Of a DNA stretch of 12,415 nucleotides, positions 1-7,249 are shown piece by piece (the first letter of the stretch is position 1; each line of letters begins with the position of its first letter). The stretch is from Calditrichota bacterium (GTDB lineage: Bacteria > Calditrichota > Calditrichia > RBG-13-44-9 > J075): positions 1-12,415 of the forward strand of contig RFIL01000111.1 in the NCBI GenBank assembly GCA_003695285.1, given 5' to 3'. The notes beneath the pieces were generated by a model, which was given only the letters and a program-made list of their open reading frames with translations, had not been told where the DNA came from and made no database searches. Position numbers and translations under genes: made by a program.

Positions 1-192
1 CATCTGCCGATTGGTAAAATTCGTTATCAATTACAGAAAAATTTGCTACCCAACACCGTTCTGCGCCAGAACCCGCCTCCCAACACTCCCTTATTAAAGG
101 TGCGTTCCATTGATTTAACGGTGAGTGTTCTGGAATGGCCAGATTTGCCGGAGGAGGCAACTCCCGACAGTGTTGAAAATGATAGTTTTTAG
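1..192 (+). CDS. C-terminal fragment of a PASTA-domain protein
   Basis: Frame 1 is open from the left edge to a TAG at 190-192, giving 63 residues; the start lies outside the window. Residues about 2-42 fit a PASTA module: LPIGKIRYQ, then LPNTVLRQNPPPNTPL (compare the family pattern 'PxGTVIxQxPxPGT'), ending in IDLTVSV. PASTA modules sit at the outer ends of Ser/Thr kinases, class B penicillin-binding proteins and stand-alone cell-surface proteins, where they bind peptidoglycan or act as spacers. Which type this is cannot be told from the visible end. The tail after the module (EWPDLPEEATPDSVENDSF) is acidic and probably disordered. The next gene starts 127 bases downstream with no visible terminator between them, so co-transcription is possible. 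The PASTA assignment rests on motif reading of a single module. Confidence 0.75.
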   Translation, partial: HLPIGKIRYQLQKNLLPNTVLRQNPPPNTPLLKVRSIDLTVSVLEWPDLPEEATPDSVENDSF

Positions 193-319
193 CGATACCA
201 TGTGCGGGACAAATTCCCCAGTGGGTCTCGGGCATCAGGTGCTCTGAATCGTTGTCCAGAAATGGGAATGGTAGAACCTATATTCGGTGTGTTAACTTGT
301 GGAGAGTGGAGCCGTACCG

Positions 320-3097
320 ATGTATAAACGTTCTGTAGAACAGATTAAAGACTTCGTAAAAAGTCCCAATAATGAAAACCCAGCCTGGGTGCATGTTTTT
401 GGTCCCCCTGAAGCCCATGTAGATTGGGTTTTAAGTTCCCTACAACAAAGCCTGGCAGAATCCCATACCACCCTGTTCCGATTGGATGCCGCTTTTTATC
501 CGTTGAATAACCCTCACAAGTTACAGGAAATTCTCCTCACATTTTTCAAGAAAAACCGGAAACCATTCGAGAAATTGCTGGACAAATATCCAACACGAGT
601 GCATTACATCCTTCAACAGGTATTTAGTAAGTCAAATCCAGAATATCTGCAAAAGGGTGGATATCTTAATTGGCTGAAACATCTGTTCTGGATTTTGCTC
701 ATCACTCTCTCAGAACAAAAGCAAGCAATTCTGATTGTTGAGAATTGTGATGAGAACAGCCAGCTATTGTTAGAGGATTTCTGCAGCAAACTACTCACTG
801 TGACGGGTAAAGAAAAGGTTATGATGGTTACCACCGATAGTAGCCCTCTAACCAGAATTCCTGAGGGATTTCGGATTAAGCAGGTAGAAGTTAAAAAGAT
901 ATCCATCCGAGAAACCGAACAGTTTATAAAACAGACGTTGAATACCAGTGATTTGAATGCTCGTTTGTTTACGAATCACATTTATTTGAAGAGTCGGGGG
1001 TTGCCGGGATTAATAGGATTTTTTCTGTCTGCCTATATCAAACCCATTCTTTCATCGCGGACAGAGGAGGAGATCGATACCTCGGTTCTTAAAAGAGTGA
1101 AAGTTTCACCGGCTCTGGACCGGGTGTTTCCCGCAATTCTTCACCAACAGACGCGTTCAGAGCGACTGGTTCTGGGATTCTTATCCCGATTAACCAATCC
1201 ACTCCCTCTGGAAGGCATGAAATCCATTTTAAAAAATATGAATATACCATTGAAAGTTTATCGAGAGTGGAAACAATATTTATTGGTGGAAGAGCGCGAG
1301 TTCCTCGGACAGCAATATGTTGGTATTTTTTATCCCCCCTGGAAAGAATTTCTGGCAAAGCAAATTAAAATTAGCGAGTTAGCACCGGTTCTGAAGGCAT
1401 TAAATACCAATGTTCTCCGTAAGGCTCCCGTGCCCCTCACGATTTCTCAACTGTTTTTTGAAGTCGGGGATATCGAATCCTCATTACGTTTGGCCTATCA
1501 GGAAGCACAAAAATTTGTTCAGGTAGGAGAATTCCAGCGGGCCCTTGATCGACTTTCTTTTATAAGAAGAAATCTAAATCGGAGTAAGGAACTCAATATA
1601 CCGATTTCTACTATCCTCCAGGAAATGGGGAAAATTCAGAGGCGCATGGGATTGTATGAAAATGCATTTGAATCGTTCCGAGAAGCACGGGAACTGCTTA
1701 CTTCTCGTGAACGACAGGAATGGATGAAAATTTCCCTTGAAATGGCTTATTTACTCTATCAAATGGATTCATTTTCGGAGGCACGGTATTTAATCCAGGA
1801 GCTTAAGATCAAAAAGGGCGCATCTCCGGACTTGAAGAGTGAAATTCACATTCTGAATGGGGAATTGGAAGAAAATAGCGGGCATGGGGATTATGCTTTG
1901 AAGCATTTTGAAAAAGTAGTACCACTGCTACCGAAAATTCGTTCTCAAGAAATAAAGCTTCGTTTATACCATATCCTGAAACGATTTTATTTCAACCAGA
2001 AGAAAGATATTACCTTATATGAAAAATTAATGAACCAACTGATAGAATCCATTCCAGAGAAAAGCGTTGAGCGATTATTTCTTCAGATGGAGATGATGAA
2101 ATGGCGAATACATCAAAATCAATTAAGTAGTGTTTTACCGGAAGTTATCGCAATTTATCGTGGGAGGAGTCCGGGGCTGCGATACGATTCCATCGTTCAG
2201 CTCCGGCAGTTGATTGGGGAAATTTATGGATATTTTGGGAAATGGTATTTAGCAAAGGCAGTGTTGCATCAATTACTAACCTGGGAAGCATTAATTCCGG
2301 ATTTTGAACATCGCTGTCAGTTAACAGTTGATCTGGCAGTGGTGGAAAAAGAGTTAGGGTGCCTCGGGGTCTCCATTCAACGATTGGAAGAAGTCTTAGA
2401 CCAATCCCGGGAGAGAAACTGGGGGAAGTTGGAACATCTCAGTAAACTTCACCTGGGACACATTTATTTAATGGTTTACAATATGATGCGTGCACGGGAA
2501 TATTTAATGGCAACCTATCAATGGGCACTGGATGTTCAGGATCATGAGCTATTACTGGCTGCTGCTTGTTTATTATCTTCTTATGAATTAAATCAGGGGA
2601 GAATCGATCGAGCCAGGGAGTTTCTGGAAATGGCAGAAAGTGCTCTTGCAGAAACAGAAAATGATGTTGACCAATTAAATTACTATTACTACAAAATGAA
2701 TTATCATCTGGTGTGCGGGGAGTTCCTGAATGCTGAAAAATTTGGAAAGAAATTGCTGGAAGAAAGTGGTGATATCGTCAAGTTTAAGTATGTTGCAAAG
2801 TGGTTTTTAGGAAAGATTGCTCTTGAGAGTGGTAGATTTGAAGAGGCTGAGAAAGCCTTTAACGAAGCTTTGCAGACGGTGCGTAAATGTCGATTGACCT
2901 ACCCTCAATTTCAAATCCTGCTCGATTTGTCAAGGTTGTTCTTAGCGCAAAATAACACCCAGCTTCATCAGGATTATCTCGATCAGGCTAATCAGGTTTT
3001 CACCGAATTTCTCGCGAAAGTTGATGACCCGATTTTAGAACGGCAAATACAGGAATCCAGAATGTTTCAGCCCTCACAGATATCCAAACTTTCCTGA
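320..3097 (+). CDS. TPR-repeat protein with degenerate STAND/AAA-like NTPase domain
   Basis: The protein has 925 residues from the ATG at 320. This start is chosen because GGAG at 308-311 lies 8 bases upstream; a GTG at 299 would add seven residues but has no good site. Residues about 20-265 resemble a STAND/AAA-type NTPase: WVHVFGPPEAHVDW (23-36) sits where a P-loop should be, ILIVENCDE (137-145) takes the Walker B place, and YLKSRGLPGLI (222-232) resembles the GxP segment late in such domains. Aligned to GPPGxGKT/S, the P-loop reads GPPEAHVD: both later glycines, the lysine and the Thr/Ser are gone, so ATP hydrolysis is unlikely. Residues about 283-355 look like a winged-helix segment. From about 365 to the end the protein is almost all helix, with TPR-like pairs (for example GEFQRALDRL, GLYENAFESF, GRIDRAREFL, GRFEEAEKAF). 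MalT-like regulators share this layout, but no C-terminal DNA-binding domain is visible. There is no signal peptide or membrane segment. A cytoplasmic scaffold or sensor is the likely role; the partner is unknown. Confidence 0.88.
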   Translation: MYKRSVEQIKDFVKSPNNENPAWVHVFGPPEAHVDWVLSSLQQSLAESHTTLFRLDAAFYPLNNPHKLQEILLTFFKKNRKPFEKLLDKYPTRVHYILQQVFSKSNPEYLQKGGYLNWLKHLFWILLITLSEQKQAILIVENCDENSQLLLEDFCSKLLTVTGKEKVMMVTTDSSPLTRIPEGFRIKQVEVKKISIRETEQFIKQTLNTSDLNARLFTNHIYLKSRGLPGLIGFFLSAYIKPILSSRTEEEIDTSVLKRVKVSPALDRVFPAILHQQTRSERLVLGFLSRLTNPLPLEGMKSILKNMNIPLKVYREWKQYLLVEEREFLGQQYVGIFYPPWKEFLAKQIKISELAPVLKALNTNVLRKAPVPLTISQLFFEVGDIESSLRLAYQEAQKFVQVGEFQRALDRLSFIRRNLNRSKELNIPISTILQEMGKIQRRMGLYENAFESFREARELLTSRERQEWMKISLEMAYLLYQMDSFSEARYLIQELKIKKGASPDLKSEIHILNGELEENSGHGDYALKHFEKVVPLLPKIRSQEIKLRLYHILKRFYFNQKKDITLYEKLMNQLIESIPEKSVERLFLQMEMMKWRIHQNQLSSVLPEVIAIYRGRSPGLRYDSIVQLRQLIGEIYGYFGKWYLAKAVLHQLLTWEALIPDFEHRCQLTVDLAVVEKELGCLGVSIQRLEEVLDQSRERNWGKLEHLSKLHLGHIYLMVYNMMRAREYLMATYQWALDVQDHELLLAAACLLSSYELNQGRIDRAREFLEMAESALAETENDVDQLNYYYYKMNYHLVCGEFLNAEKFGKKLLEESGDIVKFKYVAKWFLGKIALESGRFEEAEKAFNEALQTVRKCRLTYPQFQILLDLSRLFLAQNNTQLHQDYLDQANQVFTEFLAKVDDPILERQIQESRMFQPSQISKLS

Positions 3098-3108
3098 ATC
3101 CCCTTTGT

Positions 3109-3780
3109 TCAGACGAGGGAAATGTCAATCACCAGATCGGATTCGATATTCAATTCGCGTTCAATTTTATTTTCCAATTCCACATTGTTAATCCGCTCAA
3201 TCAAGATTCGAAAAGTTTTCGCCTCCGGATTTTTCTCCAGTAACGAACCTTCAACATTCACTGTCCCCTGATGGCGCTTATCATAATAGGCTACTAAAAC
3301 CCGATCCCCACTTTCTAAAGCCCCCAGTATTTCTACCAGAGCAGAAATATCCCGAGCAGAGGAGAGTTCCTCTGCATCCTTACTTTCAACAATTTCCTTG
3401 ATATCTCCATCCGTAAATTTGAATTCGATGCTGCCGCCACCCTTCTTGGCATAAACCATCAGTTGGGAGCTTTCTTCAATAATTTCTCTTTCCACGTTAA
3501 TCACTTTACCGGAAAATCCATCACTCCAGATGTTAGTAATCTCAACTATCATAGGAATGTCATCGATAGTGCCATCATATCCGATTCGAATGATTTCGAC
3601 AACTTTTCCCACCCCCAGTTCTTCTACCCGTTTCTTAACTTGCTCCGGGGTCATGGCTCCCGGTCGCAGGTTCACTGCCGGGCTTTTTTTCTTCTTAAAT
3701 AAATTAAAAAAATAATGACGATAGAAAGGAACAAACGGTTCTCTTTTGTCCTTTATGTGTAGTAGCGTATATCGTCTCAT
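3109..3780 (-). CDS. conserved-looking hypothetical protein, 223 aa
   Basis: I do not recognise this family. The start ATG (3778-3780) is supported by AGAGGGGAG on the minus strand (3786-3794), 5 bases upstream. The N-terminus (about residues 1-40) is rich in aromatic and basic residues (FYRHYFFNLFKKKK), which could touch membrane or nucleic acid, but there is no signal peptide or transmembrane helix. After a short helix (MTPEQVKKRVEELG, about 43-56) the rest alternates short hydrophobic strands and turns (VVEIIRI, IPMIVEITNI, FSGKVINVE, GSIEFKFTDGDI), then a second strand-rich part (GDRVLVAYYDKRHQGTVNVEG, FRILIERINN). Two small beta-barrel domains are plausible; this is a guess from sequence pattern. 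It is convergent with the TPR gene, 11 bases between stop codons, with no terminator in the gap. It is divergent from tgt across a 341-base region. Codon use looks like that of its neighbours. Confidence 0.75.
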   Translation of the reverse strand: MRRYTLLHIKDKREPFVPFYRHYFFNLFKKKKSPAVNLRPGAMTPEQVKKRVEELGVGKVVEIIRIGYDGTIDDIPMIVEITNIWSDGFSGKVINVEREIIEESSQLMVYAKKGGGSIEFKFTDGDIKEIVESKDAEELSSARDISALVEILGALESGDRVLVAYYDKRHQGTVNVEGSLLEKNPEAKTFRILIERINNVELENKIERELNIESDLVIDISLV

Positions 3781-3903
3781 GTATTCTCCCCTCTGTGTAG
3801 TTCATTTCAAAATTAATCCATGGGATATGCCCACTCGACAATGCCATCAAGCCATAATATCGACCGCAATTTACAAAATTTTACCAAAAACCACAAAAAC
3901 AAT

Positions 3904-3916
3904 AAGTTACTAACTT
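3904..3916. repeat. 13-bp palindrome, operator-like
   Basis: AAGTTA-C-TAACTT is a perfect palindrome with 6-bp arms around one base. It ends 20 bases before the -35 box of the distal tgt promoter candidate, a position suited to a dimeric DNA-binding protein. Short AT-rich palindromes also occur by chance, so the role is uncertain. Confidence 0.3.
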
Positions 3917-3936
3917 CTTTTTTGAAAATCCTGACT

Positions 3937-3965
3937 TTGAATGTAATCATTGATTGAGTTATAAA
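3937..3965 (+). promoter_or_regulatory. Candidate distal sigma70-type promoter of tgt
   Basis: TTGAAT (3937-3942), a 17-base spacer and TATAAA (3960-3965) match the sigma70 consensus at 4/6 and 5/6 positions. Transcription from here would give tgt a leader of about 150 bases. Confidence 0.4.
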
Positions 3966-4032
3966 ATCTGCATCATCGAGGAACTTGTCATTCGTTTAAC
4001 GTTCAATTCTGAACAATGAAAAGATTTACCAT

Positions 4033-4061
4033 TTGAAAGAATGTAGAATTTAAATTATCAT
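4033..4061 (+). promoter_or_regulatory. Candidate proximal sigma70-type promoter of tgt
   Basis: TTGAAA (4033-4038), a 17-base spacer and TATCAT (4056-4061) lie about 60 bases before the tgt ATG. The spacing is ideal and both boxes are near consensus. This is the simplest promoter for tgt. Confidence 0.45.
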
Positions 4062-4121
4062 TTGTATCGTGAAGTTCAAACTCATATATATTAAGCCGGC
4101 TAAGTTAAACAAAGGGATATT

Positions 4122-5249
4122 ATGGGAATTAAATTTGATCTGCTCCAAACGGATTCTGGGTGTAAAGCAAGGGCAGGGATGTTCCATACCGAACATGGCT
4201 CGGTTGAGACCCCGGCATTTATGCCGGTGGGAACCATCGGAACGGTTAAGACGCTCACCTCTCAAGAATTAAGAGAATGCCGGGTCCAGATCATGTTGGG
4301 CAATACCTATCATCTTTATTTAAGACCGGGTTTAGAGGTGCTTCAGGAGTTCGGAGGATTACACCGTTTCAATCAATGGTCAGGTCCTATCTTAACCGAT
4401 AGCGGTGGGTTTCAGGTGTATAGTCTGGATGAATTAAAAAAGGTAACCACGGAGGGGGTAGAATTTGCTTCCCATTGGGATGGGTCTCGCCATTTTTTCA
4501 CCCCGGAACGGGTGGTGGATATTCAAAGAATCATTGGGTCTGATATCATGATGGTGTTGGATTATCTTACCGGAAATCCTGCAGATTATTCAATTTCCAG
4601 AGAAGCCCATCTGCATACAGTGGAATGGGCAAAACGTTCCAGAACACATTTTTTATCCACCGAACCTTATTATGGATTTCAACAATACCAATTTGGCATC
4701 GTTCAGGGTGGAATTTATAAAGATTTGCGAGCCGCCAGTATTGAAGAAATTTGTAACATCGAGTTCGATGGGTATGCAATTGGTGGTCTTGCCGTCGGAG
4801 AATCTCTGGAAGAAAGAAATGAGATAACCGACTTTTGTACCGATCGATTACCAACAGAATTACCCCGATATCTGATGGGTGTTGGAAAACCACAGGATAT
4901 CCTCGACAGTATCGAACTGGGGGTAGATATGTTTGATTGTGTCATCCCGACACGTAATGCTCGTAATGGCACAGTATTTACTCACCAGGGAAAACTCATG
5001 ATAAGAAATGCTAAACATAAATTGAATTCCAACCCGATCGAGCAAGGGTGTGATTGTTTCACCTGTCAGAATTATTCACTGGGTTATCTTCATCATCTGT
5101 TTCGAGTCCGAGAAATGCTTGGTTACCGATTGGCAACAATACACAATATTCACTTTTATCAACGATTGGTGAAAGAAGCGCGTGAGGCAATTCTGGAAGA
5201 CCGATTTCAGACATTTAAAAAAGCGTTTCTTACAGAATATCATGGATAG
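4122..5249 (+). CDS. tgt: queuine/preQ1 tRNA-guanine transglycosylase
   Basis: This cytoplasmic enzyme exchanges guanine-34 in GUN-anticodon tRNAs for preQ1, a step in queuosine synthesis. At 375 residues it has normal bacterial length. The ATG follows AAAGGG with 5 bases between. Using Zymomonas mobilis TGT numbering in brackets, the visible active-site residues are general base D93 (D102) in DSGGFQ, substrate aspartate D147 (D156), GGLAVGE at 221-227, nucleophile D272 (D280) in MFDCVIPTRNARNG, and the zinc site C310, C312, C315 and H341 (C318, C320, C323, H349). All are intact, so the enzyme should be active. The oddity is the loop after D147: the usual DECTPYP reads DYLTGNP, which replaces the base-pocket cysteine (C158) with L149. 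The pocket valine (V233) is kept as V225. Base preference could therefore differ from standard preQ1 enzymes. yajC follows after 119 bases, a common pairing. Confidence 0.96.
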   Translation: MGIKFDLLQTDSGCKARAGMFHTEHGSVETPAFMPVGTIGTVKTLTSQELRECRVQIMLGNTYHLYLRPGLEVLQEFGGLHRFNQWSGPILTDSGGFQVYSLDELKKVTTEGVEFASHWDGSRHFFTPERVVDIQRIIGSDIMMVLDYLTGNPADYSISREAHLHTVEWAKRSRTHFLSTEPYYGFQQYQFGIVQGGIYKDLRAASIEEICNIEFDGYAIGGLAVGESLEERNEITDFCTDRLPTELPRYLMGVGKPQDILDSIELGVDMFDCVIPTRNARNGTVFTHQGKLMIRNAKHKLNSNPIEQGCDCFTCQNYSLGYLHHLFRVREMLGYRLATIHNIHFYQRLVKEAREAILEDRFQTFKKAFLTEYHG

Positions 5250-5270
5250 AAGAAGAGAGATACTGTTTAT

Positions 5271-5291
5271 TTTTCATTAGCTTAATGAGAA
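5271..5291. repeat. AT-rich inverted repeat between tgt and yajC
   Basis: TTTTCATTA (5271-5279), loop GCT and TAATGAGAA (5283-5291) form a 9-bp stem with one T-G pair when read on the plus strand. No T-run follows, so it is not a standard terminator. It lies just upstream of a TATAAT at 5301-5306 and covers the spot where a -35 box would be. It could be an operator or an mRNA processing site; either role is a guess. Confidence 0.35.
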
Positions 5292-5300
5292 TGGAAGATG

Positions 5301-5306
5301 TATAAT
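5301..5306 (+). promoter_or_regulatory. Candidate -10 box upstream of yajC
   Basis: A perfect TATAAT lies 62 bases before the yajC start codon. The best -35 partner (TTAGCT, 5277-5282, spacer 18) is poor, so a separate yajC-def-fmt promoter is possible but weakly supported. Read-through from tgt is the alternative, as no terminator follows tgt. Confidence 0.3.
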
Positions 5307-5368
5307 GGAATTGTTTAAGTTGAATTTTCTATGTAAATTTGCGTCGAACTAAACTAAGAGGTAAAAAA

Positions 5369-5698
5369 GTGGAACTATTGTATGCGATGGGACAACAAGG
5401 AGCCCCTTCCGGGGGAGGAAACTTTTTTGTGAGTTTTTTACCCTTTCTATTAATTATTGCTGTATTCTATTTCCTGATCATTCGTCCTCAAACCAAAAAG
5501 CAAAAGGAACATCAAAAGTTACTCCAATCACTTCAAAAAGGTGATAAGGTGGTTACGGTTGGAGGCATCCATGGCAAGATTGTTGGCTTTAAGAATGATG
5601 ATAAAGTTTTAATTCTGAAAGTAGATGATAATGTAAAGCTGGAGGTTGAGCGAAGTGCAATTTCCAGTGTGAACAGTCGAGAAGAAAAGAAAAATTGA
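5369..5698 (+). CDS. yajC: preprotein translocase subunit YajC
   Basis: YajC is a small inner-membrane protein that associates with SecDF and the SecYEG translocon. The GTG at 5369 is chosen as start because AGAGG (5357-5361) lies 7 bases upstream; it gives 109 residues, the family norm. The frame is open further back to a TTG at 5339, but that has no ribosome binding site. One transmembrane helix spans about residues 19-38 (FFVSFLPFLLIIAVFYFLII). It is followed by the family signature RPQTKKQKEHQ and the cytoplasmic segment LQKGDKVVTVGGIHGKIVGF. The tail is charged (NSREEKKN). In many bacteria the order is tgt-yajC-secD-secF; here def and fmt follow instead, and secDF are not in the window. 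def starts 4 or 10 bases after the stop, so the two genes are probably translated from one mRNA. Confidence 0.95.
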   Translation: MELLYAMGQQGAPSGGGNFFVSFLPFLLIIAVFYFLIIRPQTKKQKEHQKLLQSLQKGDKVVTVGGIHGKIVGFKNDDKVLILKVDDNVKLEVERSAISSVNSREEKKN

Positions 5699-5708
5699 GT
5701 GTATGTTT

Positions 5709-6224
5709 ATGGCAGTATTACCCATTATTAAGTTAGGGCATCCCTCTCTTCGCAAACGCGCAGAGGAGGTAACCGAATTCAATGACGAGTTAAAGGAACT
5801 CGCTTCCAATATGATTGAGACCATGCGGGTCAATGATGGAATTGGCCTGGCAGGCCCTCAGGTGAATGTGTTAAAACGGATTTTTGTTATTGATCTGGAA
5901 CAGATAGATGAGAACCTGGAGCCTCGTGCATATGTCAATCCCAGAATTCTTTCGGAAAGCGGTTCCGAAGTGATGGAAGAAGGATGTTTGAGTATTCCGG
6001 GAGTACGAGCGGATGTGACTCGCTCTGCCGAGATTGAAGTTGAATATCAGACTCTGGAGGGAGAGGTTATCCAGGAAACCCTTGATGATTTGACCGCACG
6101 TGTGTTTCTCCATGAATACGATCATTTGAATGGGGTGTTATTTATCGACCATATCTCTCCGTTGCAACGGAAGTTATTAGCCCCAAAACTCAAAAAAATT
6201 GAGGAGTCACATTCGTTAGTGTGA
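5709..6224 (+). CDS. def: peptide deformylase
   Basis: The enzyme removes the formyl group from the N-terminal methionine of new proteins at the ribosome. The three family motifs are present: GIGLAGPQV (44-52), EGCLSIPG (91-98) and HEYDHLNG (135-142). C93, H135 and H139 are the metal ligands and E136 the catalytic acid/base. In motif 1 the usual GLAAPQ/GLAATQ reads GLAGPQ, a mild change that should not abolish activity. Two ATGs six bases apart (5703 and 5709) are possible starts. I prefer 5709 (171 residues, MAVLPIIKLG), because a GAG at 5697-5699 is then 9 bases away rather than 3, but the site is weak and coupling to yajC translation probably helps. The TGA stop overlaps the GTG start of fmt by four bases (GTGA), so def and fmt are translationally coupled. 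Confidence 0.96.
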   Translation: MAVLPIIKLGHPSLRKRAEEVTEFNDELKELASNMIETMRVNDGIGLAGPQVNVLKRIFVIDLEQIDENLEPRAYVNPRILSESGSEVMEEGCLSIPGVRADVTRSAEIEVEYQTLEGEVIQETLDDLTARVFLHEYDHLNGVLFIDHISPLQRKLLAPKLKKIEESHSLV

Positions 6225-7165
6225 GTGGATTACGCATTGTGTTCATGGGGACTCCAGAATTTGCAGTTCCCAGCCTGGAAAAGATTCACAACTCCAGACA
6301 TCAAATCGTAGGAGTCGTAACTCAACCGGATCGTCCTCGTGGCCGGGGTTTGAAATTACTCCCGCCTCCGGTTAAAGAAGCGGCTATTGGCCTTAATCTC
6401 AACCCCATTTTGCAACCCGAATCTTTAAAGGACCCCGAATTTTTAACCATATTGGATGCACTCCAGGCCGATGTTTTCGTCGTCGTGGCATTTCGTATTC
6501 TTCCGGAAGCGGTCTTTACCATGCCTCCGAGGGGGACCATTAATCTCCATCCTTCTCTTTTACCAAAATTCCGTGGGGCGGCGCCGATTCACTGGACCAT
6601 TATTCAGGGTGAAAAGACAACCGGAGTCACCACCATATTTATTCAGAAGAAAATCGATGCCGGGAATATTATCCTCCAGGAAGAATATCCTGTACATCCG
6701 GATGAAACAGCAGGGGAGTTGCATGACCGCCTGGCAATCGCCGGAGCGGAGTTGCTCTTAAAAACCCTGGATTTAATTGAAGCGGGTGATGTCCACCCCA
6801 TCGTTCAGGATGAAAAAATGGCCACACCAGCCCCAAAGATTACCCGGGAGATGTGTCATCTCTCTTTTACCCAGCCTGCAGTTAAAGTCAAACAGTGGAT
6901 TCATGGTCTTTCGCCATATCCCGGTGCATTTGCCTATGATGAACAAAACCGTATCATCAAATTGTATAGGGCTGCGGTTATCTCCGAGGAACCAGACGAA
7001 TCTCCCCCCGGTACCATCCTAAAAGCAAAATCTAATGATCTCTGGATTTCCTGCTCGCCGGGTGTCATCGCAATAGAGGAAATTCAGCTTCAGGGTAAAA
7101 AAAGATTAAATGTGATGGAGTTTTTGAAGGGAAATCACCTGAAGGAGGGGGATAGGCTGAGATGA
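6221..7165 (+). CDS. fmt: methionyl-tRNA formyltransferase
   Basis: The enzyme formylates Met-tRNA(fMet) using 10-formyl-tetrahydrofolate, supplying the initiator tRNA whose formyl group the upstream def product later removes. The length of 314 residues is typical. The N-terminus has IVFMGTPEFAVPSL (6-19). The catalytic triad of the formyltransferase fold is N108 and H110 in INLHPSLLP and D146 in KIDAGNI, with RGAAPIHW between them. The C-terminal OB-like tRNA-binding domain starts around WIHGLSPYPGAFAY (about 227-240) and ends in FLKGNHLKEGDRL, as in the family. The GTG start lies inside the def stop codon (GTGA overlap); GAGGAG at 6201-6206 is 14 bases away, rather far, so re-initiation after def is likely. 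No plus-strand terminator follows; the hairpin at 7178-7201 has its T-run only on the other strand. Confidence 0.97.
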   Translation: MSGLRIVFMGTPEFAVPSLEKIHNSRHQIVGVVTQPDRPRGRGLKLLPPPVKEAAIGLNLNPILQPESLKDPEFLTILDALQADVFVVVAFRILPEAVFTMPPRGTINLHPSLLPKFRGAAPIHWTIIQGEKTTGVTTIFIQKKIDAGNIILQEEYPVHPDETAGELHDRLAIAGAELLLKTLDLIEAGDVHPIVQDEKMATPAPKITREMCHLSFTQPAVKVKQWIHGLSPYPGAFAYDEQNRIIKLYRAAVISEEPDESPPGTILKAKSNDLWISCSPGVIAIEEIQLQGKKRLNVMEFLKGNHLKEGDRLR

Positions 7166-7169
7166 TGGT

Positions 7170-7201
7170 AAAAAAAGCCCCTGCCTGAGAACAGACAGGG
7201 G
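7170..7201 (-). terminator. Rho-independent terminator of the WxxGxW gene
   Basis: Read on the minus strand, CCCCTGTCTG, loop TTCT and CAGGCAGGGG form a 10-bp stem (one G-U pair) followed by C and seven T residues. On the plus strand the same stem has a C-A mismatch in place of the G-U pair and no T-run after it. It is therefore built to stop minus-strand transcription from 7561 before it enters fmt. Confidence 0.85.
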
Positions 7202-7249
7202 GTGGGGGAGGAGGAGATATGCGGAAATCAATGATAAAGTGTGTTTGGA

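Larger units (their letters stand above)
3781..4121. other. Divergent intergenic region upstream of tgt
   Basis: This 341-base AT-rich stretch separates the minus-strand 223-aa gene from tgt. I see no open frame with a credible ribosome binding site, no tRNA-like fold and no preQ1-riboswitch-like element. It holds two candidate plus-strand promoters, a 13-bp palindrome (AAGTTA-C-TAACTT, 3904-3916) and a short inverted repeat (GTTCA-ATTC-TGAAC, 4001-4014). No convincing minus-strand promoter was found for the 223-aa gene; a TATTAT at 3854-3859 (minus strand) lacks a matching -35 box. Confidence 0.6.

Noticed and set aside
299..319. GTG at 299 as the start of the TPR gene
   Set aside because: There is no ribosome binding site before it, while ATG 320 has GGAG at 8 bases; the extra seven residues are unlikely to be translated.
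4062..4121. preQ1 riboswitch in front of tgt
   Set aside because: No compact stem-loop with an A-rich tail reaching the ribosome binding site is visible, and a preQ1 switch usually controls synthesis or transport genes rather than tgt.
5339..5368. TTG at 5339 as the start of yajC, giving a 119-residue protein
   Set aside because: It would add ten basic residues (RRTKLRGKK) atypical of YajC and has no ribosome binding site; GTG 5369 has AGAGG at 7 bases and gives the family length.
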